Source of the DNA: Streptomyces rhizosphaerihabitans
GTDB taxonomy: Bacteria > Actinomycetota > Actinomycetes > Streptomycetales > Streptomycetaceae
Direction: 5' to 3'
Assembly (NCBI RefSeq): GCF_025399795.1
Contig: NZ_JAODTZ010000011.1
Location: 1-64,000, forward strand
Length of the DNA: 64,000 nt
In this document: positions 1-9,185 of the stretch, in pieces
How positions within the stretch are numbered: position 1 is the stretch's first letter
Layout of the letters: each line of letters opens with the position of its first letter
Position numbers and translations under genes: made by a program
The notes under the pieces: model-generated
Seen by the model: the letters and a program-made list of their open reading frames with translations, nothing else
What the model was told of the DNA's origin: nothing
Database searches by the model: none

Positions 1-155
1 CCTCGACGAACCGGACCGTCACGCTGCGCCGCTGCCCGGAACCGCTGACGTATTCGAGGAGCTGGAGCGCGGAAAGGCCGTGCGGCGCGGCGGACACACC
101 CGTACGCGGCGCGGGGCGCCGTCAGTTCGACGGCGGCCCGGTCGTCGGCGCCCAC
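1..155 (-). CDS. Possible partial gene running off the left edge, with a reading-frame break
   Basis: Two minus-strand frames look coding here, both with third positions almost all G or C. From a GTG at 155 one frame reads VGADDRAAVELTAPRAAYG. From about 100 leftward a different frame reads VSAAPHGLSALQLLEYVSG and on to the edge, but it has a stop upstream. Removing one G from the GGG run (99-101 on the plus strand) would join them into one protein. The gene lies just downstream of, and in the same direction as, the CBM2 protein. It could be a real frameshift, a sequencing error, or chance in GC-rich DNA. I do not recognise the family. Confidence 0.25.
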   Translation of the reverse strand, partial: MGADDRAAVELTAPRAAYGCVRRAARPFRAPAPRIRQRFRAAAQRDGPVRR

Positions 156-188
156 GGCCCGTACCCAGGAACGCGGACGGCCGGTGGT

Positions 189-1700
189 TCAGTGAGCGGT
201 CGTACAGCGTCCGCCGTTGAGGGTGAAGGCGTCGGGGGCCGCGTTCGTGTCGTGCCAGGTGCCGAGGAAGCCGACGGCGAAGGAACCGCCCGCCGCGACC
301 GACTTGTTGTAGTCGGCGGCGGTCGCGGTCACGTGGGAGCCGTTCTGGGAGACCGTGCCGTCCCACATCTGCGTGACCCGCTGGCCGTCGTCGAAGGTCC
401 AGGCGATCTGCCAGGAGTCGAGGGCCACGGCGGACGTGACGGTGACGGTGGCCTGGAAACCGTCCGTCCACTCGTCGACGAGGTGGTACTTCACCTCGCA
501 GGACGCGGGGCTCTTCGTGGAGCCCGCGGGTTTCGTGGAGCTCTTGGAGCCCGGAGTGCTGCTGGGGGTGCGGGCCGAGGCCGACGCCGTGCCCTGGGGT
601 TCGGGGTCGGGTTTCGAGCCCGCGTCGGCGCTGGGGTCCGCGGGCTCGGGCGAGACGAGCGAGCCCTCGACGCGGGTGGTCGCCGGCGGGGACGGCACAC
701 CCGATTCGGCCACCGGCTGACGGTCGGCCGAGTCGCCGCGCGCGACGGCGCCGCCGCCGTCGTTCCCGGCTCCGAAGGGCATCAGGGAGACCGTGAGCGC
801 GAGGCCGGAGACGATGACGGCGGCGACCAGCAGTCCGGTGCGGCCGACCCTGGGCGCGGCCTCCTTGGCCTGGGCGATGCCGGTGTCCACCGCCGCGTCC
901 GTGCGCCCGCCCGCCAGCCCCGCTTCGGCGGCGCGGCGCCTGCGTTCCAGATAGGCGAGGCCGCCCCAGCCGATCACCCCGCCCGCGAGCGCCGCGGGCA
1001 GTCCGCCGCCGTGCAGCCGCAGACAGGCGGCGGCCTCCGCGCACTCCACACAGCGGGAGAGGTGCTGCGAGAGGTCCTCGGGAGTCTCGGCGCCCGGCGA
1101 GCGGGTGACCGCGTCGAGAAGCCGGGCATAGCTGCGGCAGTTCGCGTCCATCGGCGTGTCGAGGTGGTTGCGATGGCACCGGTCCCTGAACAGCGCCCGC
1201 ACCTGGCCGAGTTCCTCGGCGGCCGCCACCGGGTCGAGACCGAGCCGCCGGGCCACCGCGGGCAGCGGGAGCGCCTCCACCTCGACCAGCCACAGCAGTG
1301 CCGCGTCGGGTTCCTGAAGGTCCCTCAAGCCCCGCAGCGCGATCGGGCGGTGCAGCGGAGGTCCGGTGTAGCGGGCGGCCTTCTCGGAGTTGAGCCACAG
1401 CCTGAGGTCGGGGTCCAGCCGATGGCCCTGGCCGTGCGCCTCCCAGGCCGCGACGGTGGTCCGAACCGAGTTCAGCAGCAAGGGAATCCGGGGCAGCCGG
1501 GGGGTTCTGCGGCCGGTGTTCTTCGTGCGCGCCATGACCGAGCGCGCCTCATGGATGCCATGGGTGAACGCCTCGGTGGCCAGCTGCGTGGCCGCGGCGG
1601 AGCCGGCTGTGCACAGATCGGCGTACGACAGGACCGCGTCCCAGCATTCCGAGAACAGAGCGGCCTCGGCGGCATCCTGGGGGGTCGGCAGGTCTGGCAT
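189..1700 (-). CDS. Membrane protein: sigma-like domain, zinc anti-sigma-like motif, TM helix and outside CBM2
   Basis: The 503-residue protein starts at an ATG preceded by GGAG. Residues 15-60 resemble ECF sigma region 2 (ATEAFTHGIHEARS) and 125-180 resemble region 4 (LLWLVEVEALPLPAVARRLG). A zinc anti-sigma-like HxxxCxxC follows (H213, C217, C220). One transmembrane helix lies at about 289-307, then a Pro/Ser/Lys/Gly-rich linker (310-400). The last 100 residues are a family 2 cellulose-binding module with the flanking cysteines C401 and C499 and tryptophans W411, W430 and W446. The predicted topology places the sigma/anti-sigma part in the cytoplasm and the CBM2 outside. I infer a surface cellulose sensor that controls transcription. 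Which domain keeps activity cannot be told from sequence. Confidence 0.85.
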   Translation of the reverse strand: MPDLPTPQDAAEAALFSECWDAVLSYADLCTAGSAAATQLATEAFTHGIHEARSVMARTKNTGRRTPRLPRIPLLLNSVRTTVAAWEAHGQGHRLDPDLRLWLNSEKAARYTGPPLHRPIALRGLRDLQEPDAALLWLVEVEALPLPAVARRLGLDPVAAAEELGQVRALFRDRCHRNHLDTPMDANCRSYARLLDAVTRSPGAETPEDLSQHLSRCVECAEAAACLRLHGGGLPAALAGGVIGWGGLAYLERRRRAAEAGLAGGRTDAAVDTGIAQAKEAAPRVGRTGLLVAAVIVSGLALTVSLMPFGAGNDGGGAVARGDSADRQPVAESGVPSPPATTRVEGSLVSPEPADPSADAGSKPDPEPQGTASASARTPSSTPGSKSSTKPAGSTKSPASCEVKYHLVDEWTDGFQATVTVTSAVALDSWQIAWTFDDGQRVTQMWDGTVSQNGSHVTATAADYNKSVAAGGSFAVGFLGTWHDTNAAPDAFTLNGGRCTTAH

Positions 1701-1747
1701 GGGGGGGCTCCTGCATCCACTGCTTCCATGTGCAACGTCACACAACG

Positions 1748-1778
1748 CCCAACTCGGCTTTTTTCAGCGGGAGTTGGG
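1748..1778. promoter_or_regulatory. Inverted repeat upstream of the CBM2 regulator gene
   Basis: CCCAACTC (1748-1755) and GAGTTGGG (1771-1778) form a perfect 8-bp inverted repeat with a 15-bp spacer, 48-78 bp upstream of the start at 1700. The placement fits an operator, possibly for autoregulation. A hairpin with a T-rich loop is the alternative. Confidence 0.4.
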
Positions 1779-2034
1779 GACCGTCTCAACAACGGGCCAG
1801 AGCCTTTCACGGTTTCGACACAACTGACAAGCGACGTAGTCACATCATGCGGTCGCGCGATCACGGGGTGGACCGACCGGCTCCGGTCGCCCGAGTGTCG
1901 TACGGGACGCGGGCCGGAGGGGACCGATCGCTTCAACTTTCACAGAACCCACCACTCCCCAGTCCCCCACCACTCCCCCGTCCCCGCCCTGCCCCACCGC
2001 CCCACCGTCCGTCATGACGCCCCCGTCCCGCGCG

Positions 2035-2118
2035 ACGCGGTGCGGTGCGGTGCGGTGCGACGCGGTGCGGTGCGGTGCGACGCGGTGCGGTGCGACGCGG
2101 TGCGGTGCGGTGCGACGC
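2035..2118. repeat. Tandem repeat of GCGGT/GCGAC pentamers
   Basis: About sixteen consecutive 5-bp units read mainly TGCGG, interrupted in a semi-regular way by CGACG units. The array lies directly before the terminator hairpin downstream of the radical SAM gene. It looks like slippage-prone simple sequence. Confidence 0.9.
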
Positions 2119-2156
2119 GTACGGCCCGGACGTTCGCATGACGTCCGAGCCGTACG
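2118..2156 (-). terminator. Rho-independent-like terminator of the radical SAM gene
   Basis: Two 16-base arms (2118-2133 and 2141-2156) pair with one mismatch around a 7-base loop. The hairpin begins about 22 bp past the stop codon at 2179. As is usual in Streptomyces there is no strong T-run. Confidence 0.65.
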
Positions 2157-2178
2157 GGGTGCGCCCTCGGGGCGCGGA

Positions 2179-3501
2179 TCACACCTGGGAGGCCGGCTCC
2201 TGCGCGGGCAGGCTGTCCATGAAGGAGCTGACGGAGAAGACCGCTCGGCCCGGACCGGGTTCTCCGTATCCGGGCGGCGACTTGAGCCCGAAGTCGTCCA
2301 TCGTGGCGCGGTAGGCCTCCAGCAGCCGGATGTGGTACTCCAGCGGCGCGCCCTGCGGGTTGGCCTTGCCCAGCGGGGTGGTCGGCTCGGGGCACCAGGT
2401 GGTGAAGCGGGGCGTGATGCCGTGCGACATGAAGAACCGCAGCCCCTCGGTCGTCGACGCGATGGCCTCGTCGACGGTGGTGAAGCCGAAGGGCTCGGCC
2501 ATCTCCACGCCCGCGACGAAGTTGGGGATCACATTGCGCGCGCCGAAGATCTCGGCGGAGTCCAGGATGCGCTTGTGCCACTCGTCCCTGCCGACGTAGC
2601 GCTCCTTGCCGGGGCAGTAGAGCTCGAACAGCCGGCGGTCCCACACCTCGTAGTTGGGGTGGTAGATCTGCACGCCGTAGTCCTTGAACCGCTGCACGTC
2701 GTCGCGCGGCAGCGCCTGGGCCACCACCTTGCCGATCCACCGCCCCGGGAACCGCTCCTCGATGGCCTTGGCGTAGTGCCCGTAGAAGTCGGCCTCGTCG
2801 CGCCCGGCGACCGTCTTGGTGATCGCGCCGCCGGTGAGGGTGTAGGCCGTCGACGCCTTCGCGGTGTCGTAACGGTCGATGATCTCCAGCGCTTCGAGGA
2901 CCTCCTCGACGTCCTTCACGCCGGTGTACGGGCGGCCGGCAGCCTTGTGCTGGCGCCAGTTGTGGTTGATGTCGCAGTACTGGCACTCCTCCTTGGCGCC
3001 GAAGTACTGGCAGACGCGGAAGACGGTGAGGTAGATGAGGTACCCCCACTGGATCGTCGGGGCCACCTCCATCACGGACTTCCCGTTCGAGAGGGTGTGC
3101 CGGTAGTACTCGGGCATCGGCGGCACCCCGACGTCGGAGATCCGCTTCCCGTCGAGGTAGAGCCCGAGGACGCCCTCGTCGTCGGCGGCGAGGCGGTACG
3201 GCGAGGTGGGATTGACGCGCACGGACACGACGGTGCGCCGCAGGTCGTAGGGGCCGCCGGTGAGGATGATCTCCTCGGGCGGGCGCCGGAGCGCGGCCTC
3301 GCCGAGCTCGGGCAGGGTGCCGTGGTCGAAGGAGAAGATGAAGTACGACTTCGGCTTGACCTCGCCGCCCTCGTTGTCGCTGAGGGCCGACGCGTCGAAG
3401 GCCACGCCCCCGCGGAGCAGGTCCTCCTTGATGACGGCTTCCCGCGGTACGTGCGGGAACCGCTCCATCAGATCCTCGATCAGCGCGGTGCGGCTGCCCA
3501 T
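2179..3501 (-). CDS. Radical SAM protein with non-standard CX8CX2C cluster motif
   Basis: The 440-residue protein starts at an ATG with GAGGAG 6 bp upstream. The only plausible [4Fe-4S] motif is C164, C173 and C176 (CQYFGAKEECQYCDIN), spaced CX8CX2C instead of the usual CX3CX2C. A radical SAM-like barrel segment follows (TLTGGAITKTV, IGKVVAQALPRDD, VQIYHPNYEVW, VIPNFVAGVEM), containing the glycine-rich GGAITK typical of SAM binding. No SPASM or B12 domain is evident. No maturation partner or precursor peptide lies next to it, so substrate and pathway are unknown. It is transcribed divergently from the hydrolase at 3665. Confidence 0.85.
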   Translation of the reverse strand: MGSRTALIEDLMERFPHVPREAVIKEDLLRGGVAFDASALSDNEGGEVKPKSYFIFSFDHGTLPELGEAALRRPPEEIILTGGPYDLRRTVVSVRVNPTSPYRLAADDEGVLGLYLDGKRISDVGVPPMPEYYRHTLSNGKSVMEVAPTIQWGYLIYLTVFRVCQYFGAKEECQYCDINHNWRQHKAAGRPYTGVKDVEEVLEALEIIDRYDTAKASTAYTLTGGAITKTVAGRDEADFYGHYAKAIEERFPGRWIGKVVAQALPRDDVQRFKDYGVQIYHPNYEVWDRRLFELYCPGKERYVGRDEWHKRILDSAEIFGARNVIPNFVAGVEMAEPFGFTTVDEAIASTTEGLRFFMSHGITPRFTTWCPEPTTPLGKANPQGAPLEYHIRLLEAYRATMDDFGLKSPPGYGEPGPGRAVFSVSSFMDSLPAQEPASQV

Positions 3502-3664
3502 CCCGATCTCCTCGCTCCCGATCTGCTTCGTCTGTCGTGTTCGACTCCTCACGGTATGCCCCCGCCCGGACATCGGCCGTGCCGGGTCCCTCGCGCCGCG
3601 CGACGCCACCGGAGCACCGGAAGTCGTTTGCCGCCCGCCGAGCGCCGGTGCGAGAGTCGTCGCC

Positions 3665-4546
3665 ATGCCTGCCTTCACCGCGTACGACGGGACCGAGCTG
3701 ACCTTCGACACCTTCGGGGACGGCTCACCGGTGGTGTGTCTGCCCGGCGGACCGATGCAGGACTGCGGGTATCTCGGGGATCTGGGCGGGCTGTCCGCGC
3801 ACCGGCGGCTGATCATGCTGGACCTGCGCGGAACCGGCCGGTCCGCGGTCCCGGACGACCCCTCCTCGTACCGCTGCGACCGGCTGGTCGACGACGTCGA
3901 GGCGCTGCGCGAGCACCTCGGCCTCGACCGGATGGACCTGCTCGCGCACTCCGGCGGGACGAATCTGGCGCTGCTCTACGCGCAACGCCATCCGGAGCGC
4001 GTCGCGCGGCTCGCGCTGATCACCCCGAGTGTCTACGCGGTCGGGATCGAGATCGCTCCCGAGGACAGGCGGGCGGCTGCGCTGCTGCGCCGGGACGAGC
4101 CGTGGTTCCCGGAGGCGTTCGCGGCACTGGAGGCGATCGTCGCCGGAAACGGGGACGCCGACGCGTTCCGGGCCATCGCCCCCTTCTGGTACGGCCGTTG
4201 GGACGAGGCCGCGCGGGCGCACCGGGACGCCGAGGACGACCACAAGAACCACGAGGCCGCGGCCCGCTACGCCGACGGCGCCTTCGCCCCGGACGCCACC
4301 CGGGCGGCGCTCGCCCACCTGGGGTCTTCGGTGCTGGTGCTCGCCGGGGAGGTCGACCTGAACTCCCCGCCCCCCGCGATGGCCCGGGTCGCCGCCCTGT
4401 TCCCGGCCGCCGAGCTGGTCGTCCAGCCCGGCGCCGGACACTTCCCGTGGCTCGACGACCCGGAACGGTTCGTGACGACGACAGCAGCGTTCCTTGCCCG
4501 GCCGGCCGGGCAGCTTCCCACCGACGAGACGCCACCCACCGGGTGA
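3665..4546 (+). CDS. Alpha/beta hydrolase, proline iminopeptidase-like
   Basis: The protein is 293 residues, starting at the ATG that begins MPAFTAYDG. The alpha/beta hydrolase order is clear: oxyanion motif LPGGPM (26-31), LDLRGTGRSA (52-61), nucleophile elbow LLAHSGGT with S96, an acidic residue in LAGEVDLNSPP, and the catalytic histidine in GAGHFPWLDDP near the C terminus. The LPGGP and RGTGRS signatures resemble proline iminopeptidases, but substrate cannot be assigned. It is probably cytoplasmic. It shares a 163-bp divergent promoter region with the radical SAM gene. Confidence 0.85.
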   Translation: MPAFTAYDGTELTFDTFGDGSPVVCLPGGPMQDCGYLGDLGGLSAHRRLIMLDLRGTGRSAVPDDPSSYRCDRLVDDVEALREHLGLDRMDLLAHSGGTNLALLYAQRHPERVARLALITPSVYAVGIEIAPEDRRAAALLRRDEPWFPEAFAALEAIVAGNGDADAFRAIAPFWYGRWDEAARAHRDAEDDHKNHEAAARYADGAFAPDATRAALAHLGSSVLVLAGEVDLNSPPPAMARVAALFPAAELVVQPGAGHFPWLDDPERFVTTTAAFLARPAGQLPTDETPPTG

Positions 4547-4554
4547 CGCGTACC

Positions 4555-4880
4555 GGGTGGGACGGGGGCGGACCCGCCGGGTCGCACCTGCCGGGTCAGG
4601 CATGTCGAATCGGATGTGGCGCATCGGACGTGGCGCATCGGACGTGGCTATCAGGCCCGCCGGTCAGGCATGGCAGGTCAGGCCTGACCGGGGCAGGCCA
4701 CCGGGTCGCACCTGCCTGATCAGGCCCGTCGAGTCGGGCGTGACGCATCGGGCGTGCTTCAGGCCCGCCAACCAGATGTGACAGGTCAAGCCCGCCGGTC
4801 AGACCCACCAGCCAGGCGTGACAGGTCGAGCCCGCCGGATCAGGCGTGGCGGGTCGGGCGTGGCGGATCAGGCGTCCGTG
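4555..4880. repeat. Degenerate tandem repeats downstream of the hydrolase
   Basis: Variants of GGCGTGACAGGTC, GCCCGCCGGATCAGGC and CGCATCGGACGTGGC recur at about 18-40 bp spacing. Copies are too divergent and irregular for a CRISPR array. No coding signal is seen. Confidence 0.75.
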
Positions 4881-5063
4881 AACTCTCGCGCGCCTTCGCC
4901 CGCGGGCGGCCAGATCATGCGCCCCGCTCAAGGGCCTGACTCTGGCGCCCGCCCTCAGGGGCCCAGCTGAGGCGCCCGCTCCCAGGCACCTCCGCTCAAG
5001 GGCTCAGGCGCCCCCGCCCTCGGGGCTCGGGTGGCCCGTTCGGGCGTCGCTCGGGCGTCGCGC
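4881..5063. other. Non-coding spacer with short CTCAAGGG/GGCGCC motifs
   Basis: A second low-complexity block contains recurring CGCTCAAGGG, GGCGCCCGC and CGGGCGTCGC. No gene is supported. It separates the hydrolase from the convergent dehydrogenase. Confidence 0.6.
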
Positions 5064-6071
5064 TCAAGCGGCCCGCTCCAGAGCCTCTCGGTCGATCCGG
5101 AACTCAAGGTCTCTCCTCGACAGCAGGCGTTCCGCCTCATGCAGCACGGTCAGGCCGAGCCGGGCGACCTCGTTGCCCTGGGAACCGGCCAGGTGGGGTG
5201 TGACGTAGGCGTTCGGGAGGTCGAAGAGCGGGGAGTCCGCGGGCAGCGGCTCGGGGTCCGTGACGTCGAGGATCGCGCTGATCCGCTCGGCGCGCAGCGC
5301 CTCGACGAGGGCGTCGTGGTCGACCAGGGAGCCTCGTGCGGTGTTGATGAGGACCGATCCCGCGGGCATCAGGGCGAGTTCGCGGCGGCCGATCAGATGC
5401 CGGGTCTCCGGGGTCTGCGGGGCGTGGATCGTGACGATGTCGCTGCCGGCGAGCAGGGCGTCGAGCGGCAGCAGGGGGACGCCCAGGGCGTCGGCCCCGG
5501 CCTCGTCGACGTAGGGATCGGCGAGGCTCACCGGCAGGTCGAAGGGCCGGAGCAGTTCGACGAGGCGCCTGCCGATGCGGGAGGCGCCCACGATGCCGAC
5601 GCGGCGGCCGAAGTTGCCGATGCCGGGAAGGATCTCTCCGTAGGGAAAGGTCCGGTCGGTGCGCAGGCGTTCCCGGTGCGCGAAGACGTCCTTGCCCGCG
5701 AGCAGGATCATGGCGAGCGTGTACTCGGCGACGGGCAGCGCGTTCGCGGCGGCGGCCGACGACACGACGATCCCGCGCTCCCACATCGCCGGCGTGGCGA
5801 AACCCTTGACGGAGCCGGCGGCGTGCAGCACGGCCCGCAGCTTCGGGGCCGCGTCGAGCATGCCCGCGTCGAGTACGGGACACCCCCAGCCGGTGATCAG
5901 GATTTCGGTGTCGGCGAGGCGGGCCCGTACCCGCGGATCGGTGAAGTCGCCTGCCACCGAGGAGAGTTCGATGTCCACCAGCTCGCGCAGCCGGGCGAGT
6001 ACGTCCGGAGGGAAGATCCGCGTCACGTTCTCGGCGGTCATGGCGAACATCGCCACAGGACGCTCGGGCAA
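5064..6071 (-). CDS. D-isomer-specific 2-hydroxyacid dehydrogenase
   Basis: The protein is about 335 residues. A TTG start at 6071 is chosen because GGAAGG lies 8 bp upstream; downstream ATGs are possible. The N- and C-terminal substrate-binding lobes flank a Rossmann domain with the dinucleotide motif VGIVGASRIGRRL. Family catalytic residues are present: Arg in INTARGSLVDHDAL, Glu in DVTDPEPLP, and His in YVTPHLAGS. It would reduce a 2-oxoacid or oxidise a D-2-hydroxyacid with NAD(P). The substrate is unknown, and phosphoglycerate dehydrogenase proper is unlikely because no regulatory domain is present. The gene is divergent to aldO. Confidence 0.85.
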   Translation of the reverse strand: MPERPVAMFAMTAENVTRIFPPDVLARLRELVDIELSSVAGDFTDPRVRARLADTEILITGWGCPVLDAGMLDAAPKLRAVLHAAGSVKGFATPAMWERGIVVSSAAAANALPVAEYTLAMILLAGKDVFAHRERLRTDRTFPYGEILPGIGNFGRRVGIVGASRIGRRLVELLRPFDLPVSLADPYVDEAGADALGVPLLPLDALLAGSDIVTIHAPQTPETRHLIGRRELALMPAGSVLINTARGSLVDHDALVEALRAERISAILDVTDPEPLPADSPLFDLPNAYVTPHLAGSQGNEVARLGLTVLHEAERLLSRRDLEFRIDREALERAA

Positions 6072-6140
6072 GGAGATGGCCTTCCGGTTCGGTGAGGTCG
6101 ACGACAGCAACCGCTCTCTACGTTAGGTCGCGCCACGTGA

Positions 6141-7497
<1,357 letters not shown>

Positions 7498-7499
<2 letters not shown>

Positions 7500-7533
7500 C
7501 CCCTTGTCGAAAGTCCCCGGCAGGCCATAGCCT
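7498..7533 (+). promoter_or_regulatory. Promoter-like site with shared 14-mer, upstream of the ROK gene
   Basis: AACCCCTTGTCGAAAG begins on the aldO stop codon. It supplies a -35-like TTGTCG (7504-7509) with a -10-like TAGCCT (7528-7533) after 18 bp. Nearly the same sequence recurs at 9084. Confidence 0.45.
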
Positions 7534-7687
7534 TGCGCAGCGCCGGGCCGACGGGCCTCGTCATGGCACGGAGGGACCGAGGGAAGCGATCGGTGCGGTG
7601 CCGCCCCGGGGCACCCCGGACCCCGGCCCGAAGATCTGGTCGGCCGACGCGCCCGGTACCCCGGTGCGCGGAAGCGAGGGGAGCCCC

Positions 7688-8935
7688 ATGAAGCGCGGTA
7701 CATCACGCGATATCCGCACCGCGAACCGTTACGAGGTGCTGCGCCAGATCATCGCCGAATCCCCCACCTCGCGGCAGGAGCTGGCGGCGGCGACCGGGCT
7801 CAGCCTGGCCACCGTCGCGACGCTGGTCGGTGAGCTGCTCGACCTCAGGATGCTGACCGAGGTCGGGTTCGAGGACTCCGCGGGCGGCCGGCCGCGGGGG
7901 CTGGTGGCGGTCAACGCGGCGGGGGGCGCCCTCATCGGCGTCGACATCGCGGAGACGTACGTCCGTGTCGAGCTGTTCGACCTGGCCCTGAACGTGCTCG
8001 CCCGTGCCGACGAGGACATGCGCCCCGGCGAGAGCCGTCCGGAGCAGGTCGTCGGGCATGTGGCTGCCGCCGTCGGCTCGGTGGTCGCGCAGGCCGGGGT
8101 GGAAGGTGCCCGGGTCCTGGGCGTGGGTGTCAGCGTCCCCGGACAGGTCGACCGCGACACCGGGGTCGCGGAGTACGCGCCCAACTGGGACTGGCACGAC
8201 GTGCCGTTGCTCGATCTGCTCGCGGAGCACATCGCCTACCCCCTGCACCTCGACAACCCGCTGCGGGCCTGCGCCGTCGCCGAGTTGTGGTTCGGCGCTG
8301 CCCGCGGGCGCGGTGACGCCGTGGTGGTCAATCTGGGTACGGGCGTGGGCGCCGGTCTCGCGCTCGGCGGCGGACTGCACCGCGGCGTCAGCAACAGCGC
8401 CGGCGAGTGGGGCCACACCACCCTCGTGCTGGACGGCCGGCTGTGCCACTGCGGCAACCACGGCTGTGTGGAGACGTACGTCGGGGCACCCGGCATCATG
8501 CTGAATCTGCGGGAGTTGAGCCCAGGAAGCGCCCTGCTGCACCCGGAGGACCAGACCGCCACCATCGACGCCCTCGCGGCGGGCGTCGCCGCGCAGGACC
8601 CGGTCGCCCTCAAGGTCGTCCGGGACACCGCCCGTTACCTCGGCGCCGGGATCTCCGACCTGGTGAACCTGCTCAACCCCGAAGTGGTCGTGCTGAGCAG
8701 CTGGGTCGCCGCCACGCTCGGGGAACCGCTGCTGCGCGAGGTGCGCGAGGCCGTCGCCCGGCACGCGTTGCGGCGCCCGCTCGCGGCCACCGAGATCGTC
8801 CTCTCGCCCATTCCGACCGACCCGGTCTGCCTCGGTGCCGCGACGTTCGCCCTCGAAGGGGCACTGCAGTCGGTCGGCCAGCGGCCGGCCAAGCGGGCCA
8901 CAGCCGCGAGGAGCCGCACCGCGCCTCCGGTGTGA
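7688..8935 (+). CDS. ROK-family transcriptional regulator
   Basis: The protein has 415 residues and an ATG start with GGGGAG upstream. Residues 15-60 form a winged helix-turn-helix (SRQELAAATGLSLATVATLV). The rest is a ROK sugar-kinase-like domain with VVVNLGTGVGAGLALGGGL, the EWGHT signature and zinc ligands in LCHCGNHGCVETY. ROK regulators bind a sugar or sugar phosphate and usually repress neighbouring uptake genes. Its position directly before an ABC sugar operon and beta-galactosidase makes these the likely targets. The 14-bp sequence shared between the two upstream regions (7498 and 9084) is a candidate operator or common promoter element. Confidence 0.92.
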   Translation: MKRGTSRDIRTANRYEVLRQIIAESPTSRQELAAATGLSLATVATLVGELLDLRMLTEVGFEDSAGGRPRGLVAVNAAGGALIGVDIAETYVRVELFDLALNVLARADEDMRPGESRPEQVVGHVAAAVGSVVAQAGVEGARVLGVGVSVPGQVDRDTGVAEYAPNWDWHDVPLLDLLAEHIAYPLHLDNPLRACAVAELWFGAARGRGDAVVVNLGTGVGAGLALGGGLHRGVSNSAGEWGHTTLVLDGRLCHCGNHGCVETYVGAPGIMLNLRELSPGSALLHPEDQTATIDALAAGVAAQDPVALKVVRDTARYLGAGISDLVNLLNPEVVVLSSWVAATLGEPLLREVREAVARHALRRPLAATEIVLSPIPTDPVCLGAATFALEGALQSVGQRPAKRATAARSRTAPPV

Positions 8936-9083
8936 CGACGGCATCGGCACCATCGGCGCGGCCCGCTGCAAGTGGGGCCGCGCCGAAGCGAGTTGAGCCG
9001 AAGCGGTCCGTCGCGACGGTGGGCCGCGACCCGGCGCGTCCGGTATCCCGAACCCCCTACAACGCTTCACACCGACTTCGTCC

Positions 9084-9118
9084 AACCCCTTGCCGAAGCC
9101 TTAGCAGAAGGTTAACGT
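9084..9118 (+). promoter_or_regulatory. Promoter-like site of the sugar ABC operon, sharing the 14-mer
   Basis: AACCCCTTGCCGAAG (9084-9098) matches the site before the ROK gene at 13 of 14 core positions. TTGCCG (9090-9095) and TAACGT (9113-9118) are 17 bp apart and could be -35 and -10. The site lies about 100 bp before the first gene of the operon. Confidence 0.45.
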
Positions 9119-9185
9119 CCCGCACCGCACCGCGAATTCGAGCCGCAGCAAGCACTCAGACCGCAGACAAGACAAGGACGTCACC

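Larger units (their letters stand above)
1746..2178. other. Intergenic region: operator candidate, C-rich stretch, pentamer repeats and terminator
   Basis: There is no convincing gene in these 433 bases. They hold the upstream region of the CBM2 gene, a C-rich stretch (about 1965-2005), a GCGGT-type tandem repeat and the terminator of the radical SAM gene. Long open frames across it have no coding-like composition. Confidence 0.6.

Noticed and set aside
192..2141. 649-residue plus-strand open frame opposite the CBM2 gene
   Set aside because: It is the antisense shadow of the CBM2 protein: Arg/Gly/Val-rich, no domain, and the minus strand has the better codon pattern.
2014..4719. 901-residue plus-strand frame across the radical SAM and hydrolase genes
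   Set aside because: Composition is that of a shadow frame (long Arg/Gly/Ala runs), and it crosses a terminator and two genes with clear motifs.
4555..4880. Possible CRISPR array
   Set aside because: Units are degenerate, of uneven spacing and without unique spacers; no cas gene is present.
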